Shown piece after piece: positions 45,005 through 54,031 of a stretch of DNA of 64,000 nt (position 1 is its first letter; every line of letters starts with the position of its first letter). The translations under genes were made by a program, and so were the position numbers. The DNA is from an uncultured Acetatifactor sp. (lineage in GTDB: Bacteria > Bacillota > Clostridia > Lachnospirales > Lachnospiraceae), in NCBI GenBank assembly GCA_910586485.1, contig CAJUIA010000008.1:1-64000 (forward strand), given 5' to 3'. The notes under the pieces were generated by a model. The model did not search any database and was not told where the DNA came from. It worked only from the letters and a program-made list of their open reading frames with translations.

Positions 45005-45895
45005 ATGGTATCTGTCAACAGAACGGAAAAGAAGCAATCCGAGGCTTTAGGCCGCACGGGGATTCCGAAAGCGGTTCAGGCCAGGTTTGAAGCGGCTTCA
45101 GGCTTATCCTTTGAGGATGTGAGGGTCCACTATAATTCGTCTATGCCTGCTCGGCTGGGGGCGTATGCTTATACCCAGGGAAGCCAGGTGTACATCGGCC
45201 CCGGTCAGGAGCGGCATCTGGAGCATGAGCTGGGGCATGTTGTCCAGCAAAAGCGAGGTCTGGTCAGGGCGGACGGGTATATAAACGGTATTCCCGTCAA
45301 CCGTGATCCCAGGCTGGAGCAGGCCGCGGACGCGGGGGCCGGCCAGCCGGCCCAGGGAGTTTTTAAGTCCGGGGGTGGGACGGTGCAGATGATGCTGGGC
45401 GGACAGGGCGGCGGTGGACCTGCTCCCGTTTTGGGGCCAGCTCCGCCTGTCCCGGAACAGGAGCCTGCGGCTGTGGCAGAAGCTGCCCCGGCACCGGAAG
45501 AGGGGCCGCAGGGGATTGCCGCTTTACCGGCAGACGGATGTATTAAGACATGCGATGAGGTTTTAGCGCTTGCATTAAGGTATCTTGGACCAAAATATGC
45601 GGAACCTGAACCGGAGCGAAGCAAAGGGCGTTATGTATCGGAAGACGGGACAAGGGTGGTCAGAATGGGAGATAATGATATTTACGGAATTCACGGAGTA
45701 GATCGTAAAAGGAATCCTCCGGTAGGACCTCATGTCAACTTTGAAGTGTTAATACCTAATCCGGATAAGCCGGGAAAGATGATGATCGACAGGGACATTC
45801 ATGTGTATTTGGAAGGGGTGCCGTTGAACGATGTAAAGACTGCGGAAGCGGAAGCAGCAAGAGCGGCGACAAGGGCAAAGATGCGCCTTCCGTAA
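45005..45895 (+). CDS. DUF4157-headed eCIS effector / polymorphic toxin
   Basis: 296 residues from ATG 45005 (GGAAGGAG upstream). The N-terminal DUF4157 domain (~15-110) has the metallopeptidase-like HELGH motif (His74, Glu75, His78) and LGAYAYTQGSQVYIG; DUF4157 domains are frequent on eCIS cargo. A Pro/Ala-rich linker (~135-175) leads to a C-terminal domain (~180-290) with GRYVSEDGTRVVRMGDNDIY, GPHVNFE and DIHVYLEG. That layout of conserved Arg, Asp and His residues resembles C-terminal toxin tips of Rhs-like polymorphic toxins, probably a nuclease; I do not name a family. The tip is visibly AT-richer than the linker, suggesting module exchange. The next gene looks like its immunity protein. 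Confidence 0.8.
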   Translation: MVSVNRTEKKQSEALGRTGIPKAVQARFEAASGLSFEDVRVHYNSSMPARLGAYAYTQGSQVYIGPGQERHLEHELGHVVQQKRGLVRADGYINGIPVNRDPRLEQAADAGAGQPAQGVFKSGGGTVQMMLGGQGGGGPAPVLGPAPPVPEQEPAAVAEAAPAPEEGPQGIAALPADGCIKTCDEVLALALRYLGPKYAEPEPERSKGRYVSEDGTRVVRMGDNDIYGIHGVDRKRNPPVGPHVNFEVLIPNPDKPGKMMIDRDIHVYLEGVPLNDVKTAEAEAARAATRAKMRLP

Positions 45896-45961
45896 CGGTT
45901 GAATACTTTTTGCCTCTGGCAGTATGTTATGTTTCAGTAATAGAAATTCAGGAGGTTTGAT

Positions 45962-46222
45962 ATGAGAGTGGAAATTGAGTTGGAGGATTACAAAAAGGAA
46001 AAGGGTCTGCAGATGAAATGGGAAAATGGATTTTGCATTGAAGTGAAGGCAGAAGAGGGCGAGGTTACAATCTTTGCAAATAAAGCAGGGTTGATTTCCC
46101 TGGCAAATCATTTACTGACTTTAGCACAGGACGAGGTGCCGGAAGGAAGCCACATTCATTTGGATGAATATAATTCTCTGGAAGAGAATTCAGCGGAGCT
46201 TGTTATTGAAAAGATGCTGTAG
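45962..46222 (+). CDS. Imm32-like immunity protein
   Basis: 86 residues after a strong AGGAGG ribosome site, 66 bp downstream of the toxin gene. It shows the Imm32-type pattern: a strand-rich N-terminus, then FANKAGLISLANHLLTLAQD, HIHLDEYNSL and SAELVIEKML. It has no signal peptide, so it would act in the cytoplasm, matching a cytoplasmically active toxin. It is AT-richer than the structural operon. Immunity assignment rests on pattern memory plus position directly behind the toxin tip; biochemical function is unproven. Confidence 0.7.
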   Translation: MRVEIELEDYKKEKGLQMKWENGFCIEVKAEEGEVTIFANKAGLISLANHLLTLAQDEVPEGSHIHLDEYNSLEENSAELVIEKML

Positions 46223-46261
46223 ATGAGCTCGTATTTTCTCTTTTCGCCCCGTAAAATATAT

Positions 46262-46290
46262 TTGACATAATGCTGTAGGATTGATATGAT
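46262..46290 (+). promoter_or_regulatory. Promoter of the small exported protein gene
   Basis: TTGACA (46262-46267), a 17-bp spacer and TATGAT (46285-46290), 74 bp before the start at 46364. Confidence 0.65.
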
Positions 46291-46363
46291 ATTTGCAACA
46301 GGGAACTGCTATTGTCGTAAGGCACTTTTGCACAAATGGCGGCATATTATTTAGGAGGAATCA

Positions 46364-46642
46364 ATGATGAAGACAATATCAAAAAAGAAAATGTGTCTGA
46401 TCGGCGTGCCGGTACTTGCGGTATTTGTTTTATCCGGAGTCCTTTTATGCAAAAGCAAAAGCTCGGCAGGTTCAAATGGCCTGACTCCGGAAAGAATATA
46501 CGAGATACACAAAGAATACGTAGAATCCACGTATGGTCCGGGTACAGGCTTTACGATAGATTCATATGGAGAGTCCGGCATAGGCCATATCAGCCATGAA
46601 ACAGGAGAAGGTACGTGGGGCGTTACCGATAACGGGCGGTAG
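46364..46642 (+). CDS. Small exported or membrane-anchored protein, 92 aa
   Basis: Unrecognised. Starts at ATG 46364 (or 46367) after AGGAGG. A basic N-terminus and one hydrophobic segment (CLIGVPVLAVFVLSGVLLC, ~11-29) indicate a signal peptide or anchor. The mature part is short and Gly-rich (YGPGTGFTIDSYGESGIGHI; GEGTWGVTDNGR). It has its own promoter. It may be a second cargo-related or immunity-related gene, or the surviving N-terminus of a longer gene, since it ends just before a palindromic mobile-like repeat. Confidence 0.5.
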   Translation: MMKTISKKKMCLIGVPVLAVFVLSGVLLCKSKSSAGSNGLTPERIYEIHKEYVESTYGPGTGFTIDSYGESGIGHISHETGEGTWGVTDNGR

Positions 46643-46681
46643 ACAGTATTGGCAGGCAATTATAGGTAAGGATTTATAATT

Positions 46682-46881
46682 GTAACAGTTCAGCCCTCCC
46701 GTAAGCGGATAATACGTGACAGTCGCCCATTGTTCTCAATGAGGACTGTGCAAGACGTCGGTACTTAGCAAGCGTATTGTGCTTGCTTATGTACCGCTAC
46801 GTCGAGCCTCAAGCGAAAGAGTGTCCGAATGAGAATAATGGGTGGCTGGCACAGTCAGATTGTTGGGGGCTGAACTGTTAC
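46682..46881. repeat. 200-bp palindromic element, copy 1 (MITE-like)
   Basis: Perfect 15-bp terminal inverted repeats GTAACAGTTCAGCCC (46682-46696) and its complement (46867-46881). The interior is a long imperfect palindrome centred on AGCAAGCG...CTTGCT, so the whole element can fold as one hairpin. It encodes nothing. TTATAA occurs close to both ends and could be a target duplication. It makes up most of the intergenic gap 46643-47076, which also holds the rimP promoter and leader. Confidence 0.8.
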
Positions 46882-46924
46882 TTATAACGGTTACTTATAA
46901 CTTCCGGAAACATCCAAAAATATG

Positions 46925-46953
46925 TTGACATCTTCACGATTCAGGATTATACT
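46925..46953 (+). promoter_or_regulatory. Promoter of the rimP-nusA-infB operon
   Basis: TTGACA (46925-46930), a 17-bp spacer and TATACT (46948-46953). Confidence 0.8.
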
Positions 46954-46981
46954 CTATTTGTAAGTGATGATGATTATTAGG

Positions 46982-47007
46982 GTAAGAGTGGTGCAAGCCA
47001 CTCTTAC
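46982..47007 (+). promoter_or_regulatory. rimP leader hairpin
   Basis: A perfect 10-bp stem GTAAGAGTGG/CCACTCTTAC with a 6-nt loop, in the 5' leader of rimP. No T-run follows. Leader hairpins ahead of rimP are common in related bacteria; the regulatory role is not evident here. Confidence 0.6.
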
Positions 47008-47076
47008 TTGCATGTTGGAGCCCAAACAGGAAGCGCCGGATGCTTCGGAAAAACTGCTCTGACAGGGAGGATTAAA

Positions 47077-47541
47077 ATGTCCAGAAGGGAAGATTATGAA
47101 GCAAAAACGGAAAAGCTGCTTTTACCGATAGCAGAGGCGAACGGCGTTTCCGTCTATGATGTGGAATATGTGAAGGAAGGCAGCGATTATTATCTCAGGG
47201 CATATATTGACAAGTCCGGGGGAGTGAATATTCAGGATTGCGAGAATGTAAGCAGGGCGCTGTCCGACAGGCTGGATGAGGCGGATTTTATCCCGGAGGC
47301 ATATATTTTAGAGGTCAGCAGTCCGGGTCTTGGCAGGGCCTTAAAAAAGGATAAGCACCTGCAGGCAAGCCTTGGGGAAGAGGTGGAGATCAAGCTTTTT
47401 AAGCCCCTGGAAAAGTGTAAAGAGTTTGCAGGAATTCTGGAGGGCTTTGACGCGGAGTCGCTGACTCTTCGGGCCGGGGATACACCGATCACCTTCAGGC
47501 GACAGGACATTGCGTTGGTTAAGCTGGCGCTGAAGCTGTGA
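47077..47541 (+). CDS. rimP: Ribosome maturation factor RimP
   Basis: 154 residues, normal length, from ATG 47077 with AGGGAGG upstream. N-terminal alpha/beta domain with SVYDVEYVKEGSDYYLRAY and the conserved INIDKSGGV-type strand, then AYILEVSSPGLGRAL, and a C-terminal SH3-like domain (GEEVEIKLFKPLEK). Required for 30S subunit maturation. First gene of the conserved rimP-nusA-ylxR-L7Ae-infB-rbfA-nrnA-truB-ribF operon. Confidence 0.95.
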   Translation: MSRREDYEAKTEKLLLPIAEANGVSVYDVEYVKEGSDYYLRAYIDKSGGVNIQDCENVSRALSDRLDEADFIPEAYILEVSSPGLGRALKKDKHLQASLGEEVEIKLFKPLEKCKEFAGILEGFDAESLTLRAGDTPITFRRQDIALVKLALKL

Positions 47542-47644
47542 TACAGAGAACAAATAAACCGCTTGTTTTTCGCAGCGGTTATGAAAATATCAGTATAAGA
47601 CATAGGCAGTTTTTACGGGCCGGAATGGAGGAAAAGGAAAAGAA

Positions 47645-48916
47645 ATGAACACTGAATTGATGGAGGCACTTGATATTCTGGAGAAGGAGAAGGAGATCAG
47701 CAAGGAGACGCTGTTTGAGGCAATCGAGAACTCTCTGCTTACCGCCTGCAGGAATCACTTCGGAAAAGCGGACAATGTGCATGTGGAGATAGACAGAGAA
47801 ACCTGTGATTTTCTGGTGTATGCTGAGAAGGAGGTCGTGGAGTCCGCGGAAGATGTGGAGGATAACTGTCTGCAGATAGCTCTTGACGCTGCCAGGGAGC
47901 TTTCCGCCAAGGCGAAGGTAGGGGATATGCTTCATGTGGAAATCAAGTCCAGAGAATTTGGACGGATCGCTACCCAGAATGCAAAAAACGTAATCCTTCA
48001 GAAGATCAGGGAGGAAGAAAGAAGCGCCATCTATAATCAGTATTATGAGAAGGAAAAGGATGTGGTCACCGGCGTTGTACAGCGTTATATAGGAAGAAAC
48101 ATCAGCATTAATCTGGGTAAGGCAGACGCCATGCTTACGGAGAGCGAGATGGTAAAGGGTGAGGTTTTCCGGCCTACTGAGAGAATCAAGGTTTATATTC
48201 TGGAGGTAAAAAATACGCCTAAGGGGCCCCGTATCAATGTGAGCCGTACCCATCCCGAACTGGTAAAGAGGCTGTTTGAGTCAGAAGTCACGGAGATCAA
48301 GGACGGAACCGTTGAGATCAGGAGCATTGCCCGTGAGGCCGGCAGCCGGACAAAGATTGCCGTGTGGAGCAACAATCCTAATGTGGACGCGGTGGGAGCC
48401 TGTGTGGGCATGAACGGAGCCAGGGTCAACGCCATCGTGGAAGAGCTGCGGGGCGAAAAGATCGACATTGTAAACTGGGATGAAAACCCCGGACTGCTGA
48501 TCCAGAATGCACTGTCCCCGGCAAAGATTGTGGCGGTGTTTGCAGATCCTGACGAGAAGACGGCAAAGGTGGTGGTCCCGGATTACCAGCTGTCACTTGC
48601 CATCGGTAAGGAAGGACAGAACGCCAGGCTTGCGGCCAGGCTTACCGGTTACAAGATCGACATTAAGTCCGAGACCCAGGCCAAGGATGCGCCCGGCTTC
48701 CGTTATGAGGATTATCTGGATGAGGAAGAAGAGTACGGGGACGAAGAATATGCCGGGAGCGGAGAGTATTCTGCGGACGGAGAATATCAGGAGGATAGCG
48801 GATACCCGGAAAATGATGAGTATCCGGAGAACGGCGAATATTCGGAGGAAGGCGTGGAAAGCGGGTATGCGGAGGCAGATGAGCCGGACGGATACGCCGG
48901 GTCCGACGAAGGGTAA
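47645..48916 (+). CDS. nusA: Transcription termination/antitermination factor NusA
   Basis: 423 residues. NusA N-terminal domain, S1 domain (VVQRYIGRNISINLG), KH1 (RTKIAVWSNNPNVDAVGACVG, MNGARV) and KH2 (IGKEGQNARLAARLTGYKID). It modulates RNA-polymerase pausing and termination. The C-terminal ~65 residues are an unusual acidic low-complexity tail with repeated (G/D)EY and YPEN units, probably disordered; standard Firmicutes NusA usually ends near KH2. Its role is unknown. Confidence 0.97.
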   Translation: MNTELMEALDILEKEKEISKETLFEAIENSLLTACRNHFGKADNVHVEIDRETCDFLVYAEKEVVESAEDVEDNCLQIALDAARELSAKAKVGDMLHVEIKSREFGRIATQNAKNVILQKIREEERSAIYNQYYEKEKDVVTGVVQRYIGRNISINLGKADAMLTESEMVKGEVFRPTERIKVYILEVKNTPKGPRINVSRTHPELVKRLFESEVTEIKDGTVEIRSIAREAGSRTKIAVWSNNPNVDAVGACVGMNGARVNAIVEELRGEKIDIVNWDENPGLLIQNALSPAKIVAVFADPDEKTAKVVVPDYQLSLAIGKEGQNARLAARLTGYKIDIKSETQAKDAPGFRYEDYLDEEEEYGDEEYAGSGEYSADGEYQEDSGYPENDEYPENGEYSEEGVESGYAEADEPDGYAGSDEG

Positions 48917-48924
48917 GAGGATAT

Positions 48925-49197
48925 ATGGCGAAAAAGATACCCTTACGGCAGTGCGTGGGCTGCGGTGAAATGAAGGGGAAACGGGATATGATAAGGATCC
49001 TTAAGACGGCAGAGGATCAAATCTGTCTGGACGCGACAGGAAAAAAGAACGGCAGAGGCGCATATATATGCAGGAGCAGGGAGTGTCTGCAGAAGGCCCG
49101 GAAGAATAAAGGGCTGGAGCGTTCTTTCAAAATGAGTATTCCCAATGAAGTGTATGAAACTTTGGAGGAGGAATGGAATCATCTTGAGGCAGAATAA
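48925..49197 (+). CDS. ylxR: YlxR-family RNA-binding protein
   Basis: 90 residues with the family signature RQCVGCGEMKGKRDMIRI and GKKNGRGAYICRSRECLQKA. YlxR (RnpM) proteins bind RNA and have been reported as RNase P modulators in Firmicutes. Position between nusA and the L7Ae-like gene is conserved. It overlaps the next gene by 14 nt. Confidence 0.93.
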   Translation: MAKKIPLRQCVGCGEMKGKRDMIRILKTAEDQICLDATGKKNGRGAYICRSRECLQKARKNKGLERSFKMSIPNEVYETLEEEWNHLEAE

Positions 49198-49549
49198 GAT
49201 TTTTTCGCTTCTGGGAATTGCCATGAGGGGGCACAACCTGGTCAGCGGGGAGGTGCAGACTTTAGAGGCAGTCAAAAAAGGCTCAGCCAGGCTGGTGATC
49301 GTAGCGGAGGATGCGTCCCACAATACAGCCAAGCTGTTTACCGACAAATGCAGGTACTATAATGTTCCGGTTATATACTTCGGAACGAAGGAAAGCCTGG
49401 GACATGCGATTGGCAGGGAGCTGCGGTCGTCTGTGGGCGTATGTGATGCAGGCCTGGCGGATTCGATGATCGGTCTGATAAAGGAGCAACAGAAAGAATG
49501 GAAGGGCACCGTTGAGGGTGAAGATGGAGGAAAGCATGGCGAAGATTAG
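49184..49549 (+). CDS. Ribosomal L7Ae/L30e-like K-turn-binding protein
   Basis: 121 residues from TTG 49184, preceded at some distance by GGAGGAGG and beginning [15 protein letters not shown]; the in-frame ATG at 49145 would add a non-family N-terminus. L7Ae pattern: [49 protein letters not shown]. Members bind kink-turn RNA. It overlaps ylxR and infB, so the genes are translationally coupled. Confidence 0.9.
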   Translation: MRQNKIFSLLGIAMRGHNLVSGEVQTLEAVKKGSARLVIVAEDASHNTAKLFTDKCRYYNVPVIYFGTKESLGHAIGRELRSSVGVCDAGLADSMIGLIKEQQKEWKGTVEGEDGGKHGED

Positions 49550-52500
49550 GATACATGAGCTCGCTAAGGAATTGGATAAACAAAGCAAGGAAATACAGAG
49601 CTTTTTGCAGGGACAGGGGATTGAAGCAAAGTCTGCAAGCAGCTCTGTGGAAGAGAGTGTGGCGGAATCTGTAAGGAAGGCTTTCGGAAAGGGCGAAGCA
49701 AAGCCTGCAGCGTCCCCGGAAAAGCCGGCAGAGGGAGCAAAGCTGCAGGAGAAGGAGACTGTCCGGGGAGAAAAGCCGCAGAAGGAGGAAAGGCCCCGAA
49801 GGGAAGAGAAGCCTCAGAGAGAGGAAAATCCTTCACGGGAGGAAAAGTCCGCAGGAGCGGCGGCACCGGAGGCGCCTAAAAAGAAGAAAACAATTATTTT
49901 TGTAAATAATTCACAAAATTCCAAGATGTCCGGGCAGCGTTACGGCCAGGGCGGAAATAACGGGAGACCTCAGGAGAGCCAGCGGAAGCCTCAGGGAGGA
50001 AATAGTTTCCAGAATAACGGTCGTGGAGACCGCAGAAAGCAAAATGCAGCCCCTGTCCATACACCGATTAAACCGCTGACACCGCCTTCGCCGACTCCAA
50101 GCGTACAGATGGTACCCTCCAGGCCTCAGCCGAAAGCAAGGCCGGAGGAAAAGGCAGAAAAGCCTGCAGTGCAGACGGAGATCGTTCAGGTGCAGGCTAA
50201 GGATAACCGGCCGGAAAGAAGCGAGCGCCGACCGGAGGACAGACCTGCCGTAAGAGACAATCAGGGCCAGGGAAATCGGGGTCAGGAGAACCGAAACCAG
50301 GAAAATCGGAGCCAGGAGAATCGTGGGCAGGAAAATCGAGGCCAGGAGAATCGTGGGCAGGAAAATCGCGGTCAGGGAGGCCGCGGCCAGGAAAACCGCT
50401 ATCAGGGGAACCGGGAAAACAGGCCTCAGGGCGGTTTCCGCGGCGACAGGCAGGATCGCGGGCAGTTCCAGTCCAGAGGAGGAAACAACAATGGCAATAA
50501 CGGTGGTCCGAGGGGAGACAGAAACGGCGGATATGCGAGAGGCGGCAGGCCGGGCGGTGAAAACGGTCAGGGCGATCGTCGCGGGCCTGGCTATGGTCAG
50601 GGCGGCGGCCGCGGCTTTAACGGTGCTGCGCGGGATAACAGAGGCGGCGCGGGATCGGGAACCGGATCCAGAGACAGAGGCCAGAATAAGGGCTTTGCTG
50701 GAGATGCACCGGCAAAGGATATGGAAAAGAGGCGCGACGATGAAAAGAGGCGCGCAAGCAGCATTGAAAAGGATAAGAGATCCAAGAAGGATCATATTTA
50801 TGAGGAAGAAGAAGCACTGAAAAACAGGCCGGGCCGCTTTATTAAGCCGGAAAAGAAGAAGGAAGAGACGGCGGAAGAAGTAATCAAGGTGATTACCCTT
50901 CCTGAGACGATTACCATCAAGGAGCTTGCAGAGAAGATGAAGCTCCAGCCGTCAGCCATCGTAAAGAAGCTGTTCCTGGAAGGCAAGATTGTGACGGTGA
51001 ATCAGGAGGTCTCTTACGAGGATGCAGAAAATATTGCCATGGAATATGATATTCTCTGCGAAAAAGAGGTCAAGGTGGACGTCATCGAGGAGCTCTTAAA
51101 GGAGGATGAAGAGGGCGAAGAAAATCTGACGGAAAGGCCGCCTGTAGTCTGCGTGATGGGTCATGTGGACCATGGTAAAACCTCTCTGCTGGATGCCATC
51201 CGTGAGACGAATGTAATTGATAAAGAGGCCGGCGGTATTACCCAGCACATTGGCGCCTATACTGTAGATGTGAAGGGAAGAAAGATTACCTTTCTGGATA
51301 CGCCCGGACATGAGGCTTTTACTGCCATGCGTATGCGCGGTGCAAATTCCACTGATATTGCGATTCTGGTGGTGGCGGCAGACGACGGCGTCATGCCTCA
51401 GACCATCGAGGCCATCAATCATGCGAAGGCAGCAGGGATTGAAATTATCGTAGCCGTAAATAAAATTGATAAGCCCTCCGCCAATATTGAGCGTGTGAAG
51501 CAGGAGCTGACGGAATATGAGCTGATTGCCACTGACTGGGGCGGCAGCACAGAGTTTGTGCCCGTGTCTGCAAAGTCACGGGAGGGTATTGAAGATCTGC
51601 TGGAGACGATTCTGCTCACGGCGGATATTCTGGAGCTGAAGGCAAATCCTTCCCGTAAAGCCCGCGGTCTGGTGATCGAGGCCGAGCTGGATAAGGGACG
51701 GGGGCCTGTGGCTACAGTTTTGGTACAGAAGGGCACTTTGCACATGGGTGACTTTATTTCCGCAGGAGCATGTCATGGTAAGGTGAGAGCCATGATCGAC
51801 GATAAGGGCAGAAGGGTGAAGGAGGCAGGTCCTTCTACGCCCGTGGAGATTCTGGGACTTTCCGACGTGCCCAGTGCAGGCGAAGTATTTTTGGCCCATG
51901 ATAACGATAAGACGGCCAAGTCCTATGCCGACACTTATCTTGCGCAGAACAAGGAGAGAAAGCTGGAAGAGACCAAGTCCAAGATGTCCCTGGATGACCT
52001 GTTCTCCCAGATTAAGGAAGGTAACTTAAAGGAGCTGAATCTGATCGTTAAGGCAGACGTGCAGGGCAGTGTGGAGGCGGTAAAGCAGTCCCTGATGAAG
52101 CTTTCCAACGAAGAGGTGGTCGTGAAGTGTATTCATGGCGGTGTGGGAGCCATCAACGAGTCAGACGTAACGCTGGCAAGCGCCTCCAACGCAATTATCA
52201 TCGGCTTTAATGTCCGTCCCGATGCAACGGCCAAGGCTACGGCAGAGCGTGAGGGCGTTGATGTGAGGCTGTACAAGGTGATTTATCAGGCCATCGAAGA
52301 TATTGAAGCTGCGATGAAGGGAATGCTGGATCCTGTGTTTGAAGAGAAGATCATCGGCCATGCCGAGATCCGTCAGGTCTTCAAGGCCTCTCAGATCGGT
52401 AATATCGCAGGCTCCTATGTGAAGGACGGTATCTTCCAGAGAGGCTGCAAGATCCGTATTACCAGAGGCGATGAGCAGATTTACGAGGGTGCGCTGGCAT

Positions 52501-52634
52501 CTCTGAAGCGTTTTAAGGATGATGTAAAGGAAGTGAAGGAAGGCTTCGAATGCGGACTGGTGTTTGAAGGCTTTGATCAGATTCAGGAGCTTGACATGGT
52601 TGAGGCATATATCATGGTGGAGGTGCCGCGATAG
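49536..52634 (+). CDS. infB: Translation initiation factor IF-2
   Basis: 1,032 residues from ATG 49536 (GGAGGAAAGC upstream). N-terminal [20 protein letters not shown], then a very long low-complexity linker (~50-430) with more than six NRGQE-type pentads and Gly/Arg/Asn-rich runs. The G domain starts with [15 protein letters not shown], followed by [11 protein letters not shown] and [10 protein letters not shown]-terminal domains II-IV complete the factor. It positions initiator tRNA on the 30S subunit. The linker is unusually long and repetitive compared with typical Firmicutes IF-2. Confidence 0.98.
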   Translation: MAKIRIHELAKELDKQSKEIQSFLQGQGIEAKSASSSVEESVAESVRKAFGKGEAKPAASPEKPAEGAKLQEKETVRGEKPQKEERPRREEKPQREENPSREEKSAGAAAPEAPKKKKTIIFVNNSQNSKMSGQRYGQGGNNGRPQESQRKPQGGNSFQNNGRGDRRKQNAAPVHTPIKPLTPPSPTPSVQMVPSRPQPKARPEEKAEKPAVQTEIVQVQAKDNRPERSERRPEDRPAVRDNQGQGNRGQENRNQENRSQENRGQENRGQENRGQENRGQGGRGQENRYQGNRENRPQGGFRGDRQDRGQFQSRGGNNNGNNGGPRGDRNGGYARGGRPGGENGQGDRRGPGYGQGGGRGFNGAARDNRGGAGSGTGSRDRGQNKGFAGDAPAKDMEKRRDDEKRRASSIEKDKRSKKDHIYEEEEALKNRPGRFIKPEKKKEETAEEVIKVITLPETITIKELAEKMKLQPSAIVKKLFLEGKIVTVNQEVSYEDAENIAMEYDILCEKEVKVDVIEELLKEDEEGEENLTERPPVVCVMGHVDHGKTSLLDAIRETNVIDKEAGGITQHIGAYTVDVKGRKITFLDTPGHEAFTAMRMRGANSTDIAILVVAADDGVMPQTIEAINHAKAAGIEIIVAVNKIDKPSANIERVKQELTEYELIATDWGGSTEFVPVSAKSREGIEDLLETILLTADILELKANPSRKARGLVIEAELDKGRGPVATVLVQKGTLHMGDFISAGACHGKVRAMIDDKGRRVKEAGPSTPVEILGLSDVPSAGEVFLAHDNDKTAKSYADTYLAQNKERKLEETKSKMSLDDLFSQIKEGNLKELNLIVKADVQGSVEAVKQSLMKLSNEEVVVKCIHGGVGAINESDVTLASASNAIIIGFNVRPDATAKATAEREGVDVRLYKVIYQAIEDIEAAMKGMLDPVFEEKIIGHAEIRQVFKASQIGNIAGSYVKDGIFQRGCKIRITRGDEQIYEGALASLKRFKDDVKEVKEGFECGLVFEGFDQIQELDMVEAYIMVEVPR

Positions 52635-52668
52635 GAAACGCTTCAGCCGTCATTTAAAGGAAGTTAGT

Positions 52669-53067
52669 ATGAGAAAAAACAGTATTAAGAACACCCGTAT
52701 CAACGGGGAGGTACAGCGCGTGCTGGCAGAGATTATCCGGGGAGAGATCAAGGATCCCCGGATCAGTCCCTGGACAAGCGTGGTCGCTGTGGAGGTGGCT
52801 CCGGATTTAAAGAGCTGTAAGGCATGGATCAGTGTGCTGGGCGATGAAGAAGCGCGGAAAAATACGCTGCAGGGGCTGAAAAGTGCCGAAGGATTTATCA
52901 GGCGGCAGCTGGCAAGGATCATTAACCTGCGCAATACGCCTGACATCACCTTTGTGGTGGATCAGTCCATTGAGTATGGCGTGAATATGTCCCATAGGAT
53001 CGACGAAGTGATCGCTTTGGACGAAGAGCGGAGTGAGAAAGAAAATGAACCTGATTCAAGAGTGTGA
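52669..53067 (+). CDS. rbfA: Ribosome-binding factor A
   Basis: 132 residues from ATG 52669 with AAAGGAAG upstream. KH-type fold with RINGEVQRVLAEIIRGEIKD, VVAVEVAPDLKSCKAWISVL and LRNTPDITFVVDQSIEYG. It assists late 16S rRNA and 30S maturation. It overlaps the nrnA start by 23 nt. Confidence 0.96.
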   Translation: MRKNSIKNTRINGEVQRVLAEIIRGEIKDPRISPWTSVVAVEVAPDLKSCKAWISVLGDEEARKNTLQGLKSAEGFIRRQLARIINLRNTPDITFVVDQSIEYGVNMSHRIDEVIALDEERSEKENEPDSRV

Positions 53068-54001
53068 AAATGCAAAAAGGATCGGCATCAGCGGTCATGT
53101 CCGTCCGGACGGGGACTGTGTGGGTGCGGTTTTGAGTATGCAGATGTATCTGCGCAAGTGCCTGCCGGAAGCTGAGATTAAGGTGTTTTTGGAGAAGCCG
53201 CCCGAAATCTTTTGTGAGCTTAAGGGTTATGATGAAATTGACTCCGAATTTCCTGAGGAAGAGTCCTTTGACGTCTTTTTTTCCATGGATTGTGATGCGG
53301 AAAGAATGGGCGGTGCGGAAAAGTATTTCAGAGCGGCAAAGAAAACAATCAATATAGATCATCATATCAGCAATTCCGGAGGCGGGGACGTAAATTATAT
53401 CAGGCCGGAGGTGGGCTCCACCTGTGAACTGGTTTATGATCTGATAGATCAGGATAAGCTGGACAGGGATCTGGCCATGGCGATTTATGTGGGTATGATT
53501 CATGATACGGGAGTATTTCAATATTCCAATACCACGCCTGCCACCATGGAAAAGGGAGCAAAGCTGATTTCCTTCGGCTTTGACTTTCCGAGAATCATCC
53601 AGGAAACCTTTTACCAAAAGACCTATGTACAGAGCCATATCATGGGGCGCGCGTTGATGGAGAGTATCCGCTTTTTGAATAACAGGTGTATTGTAAGCGC
53701 CATAGACCGCAAAACCATGGACTTTTACGAAGCGGGCCCTAAAGATATGGAAGGAATCGTAAATCAGCTGCGCAATATCAAGGGTATCTGCTGTGCCATT
53801 TTCATGTACCAGACGGGGGTGCTGGAGTATAAGGTAAGCCTGCGCTCGGACGAGTCCGTCAATGTGGCGGAGGTGGCGTCTTATTTCGGCGGCGGCGGTC
53901 ATAAAAAAGCGGCCGGGTGCATTATGCACGGGACCTTTTATGATTGCGTCAACAATCTGTCCCTGCATATTGAAAAGCAGCTGAAAAAAAGCGAAGGCTG
54001 A
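53045..54001 (+). CDS. nrnA: Bifunctional oligoribonuclease / PAP phosphatase NrnA
   Basis: 318 residues from ATG 53045. DHH phosphoesterase with SGHVRPDGDCVGA, SMDCDAERMG and INIDHHISN; C-terminal DHHA1 domain with GGGGHKKAAGC. NrnA degrades nanoRNA and converts pAp to AMP. Its place between rbfA and truB is conserved in Clostridia. Confidence 0.93.
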   Translation: MNLIQECENAKRIGISGHVRPDGDCVGAVLSMQMYLRKCLPEAEIKVFLEKPPEIFCELKGYDEIDSEFPEEESFDVFFSMDCDAERMGGAEKYFRAAKKTINIDHHISNSGGGDVNYIRPEVGSTCELVYDLIDQDKLDRDLAMAIYVGMIHDTGVFQYSNTTPATMEKGAKLISFGFDFPRIIQETFYQKTYVQSHIMGRALMESIRFLNNRCIVSAIDRKTMDFYEAGPKDMEGIVNQLRNIKGICCAIFMYQTGVLEYKVSLRSDESVNVAEVASYFGGGGHKKAAGCIMHGTFYDCVNNLSLHIEKQLKKSEG

Positions 54002-54031
54002 TGGCCCAAGTTGTGTAAAACAAGAGGAATT

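Noticed and set aside
50270..50400. Short regular repeats resembling a CRISPR array
   Set aside because: They are in-frame NRGQE codon repeats within infB, with no spacers and no cas genes nearby.
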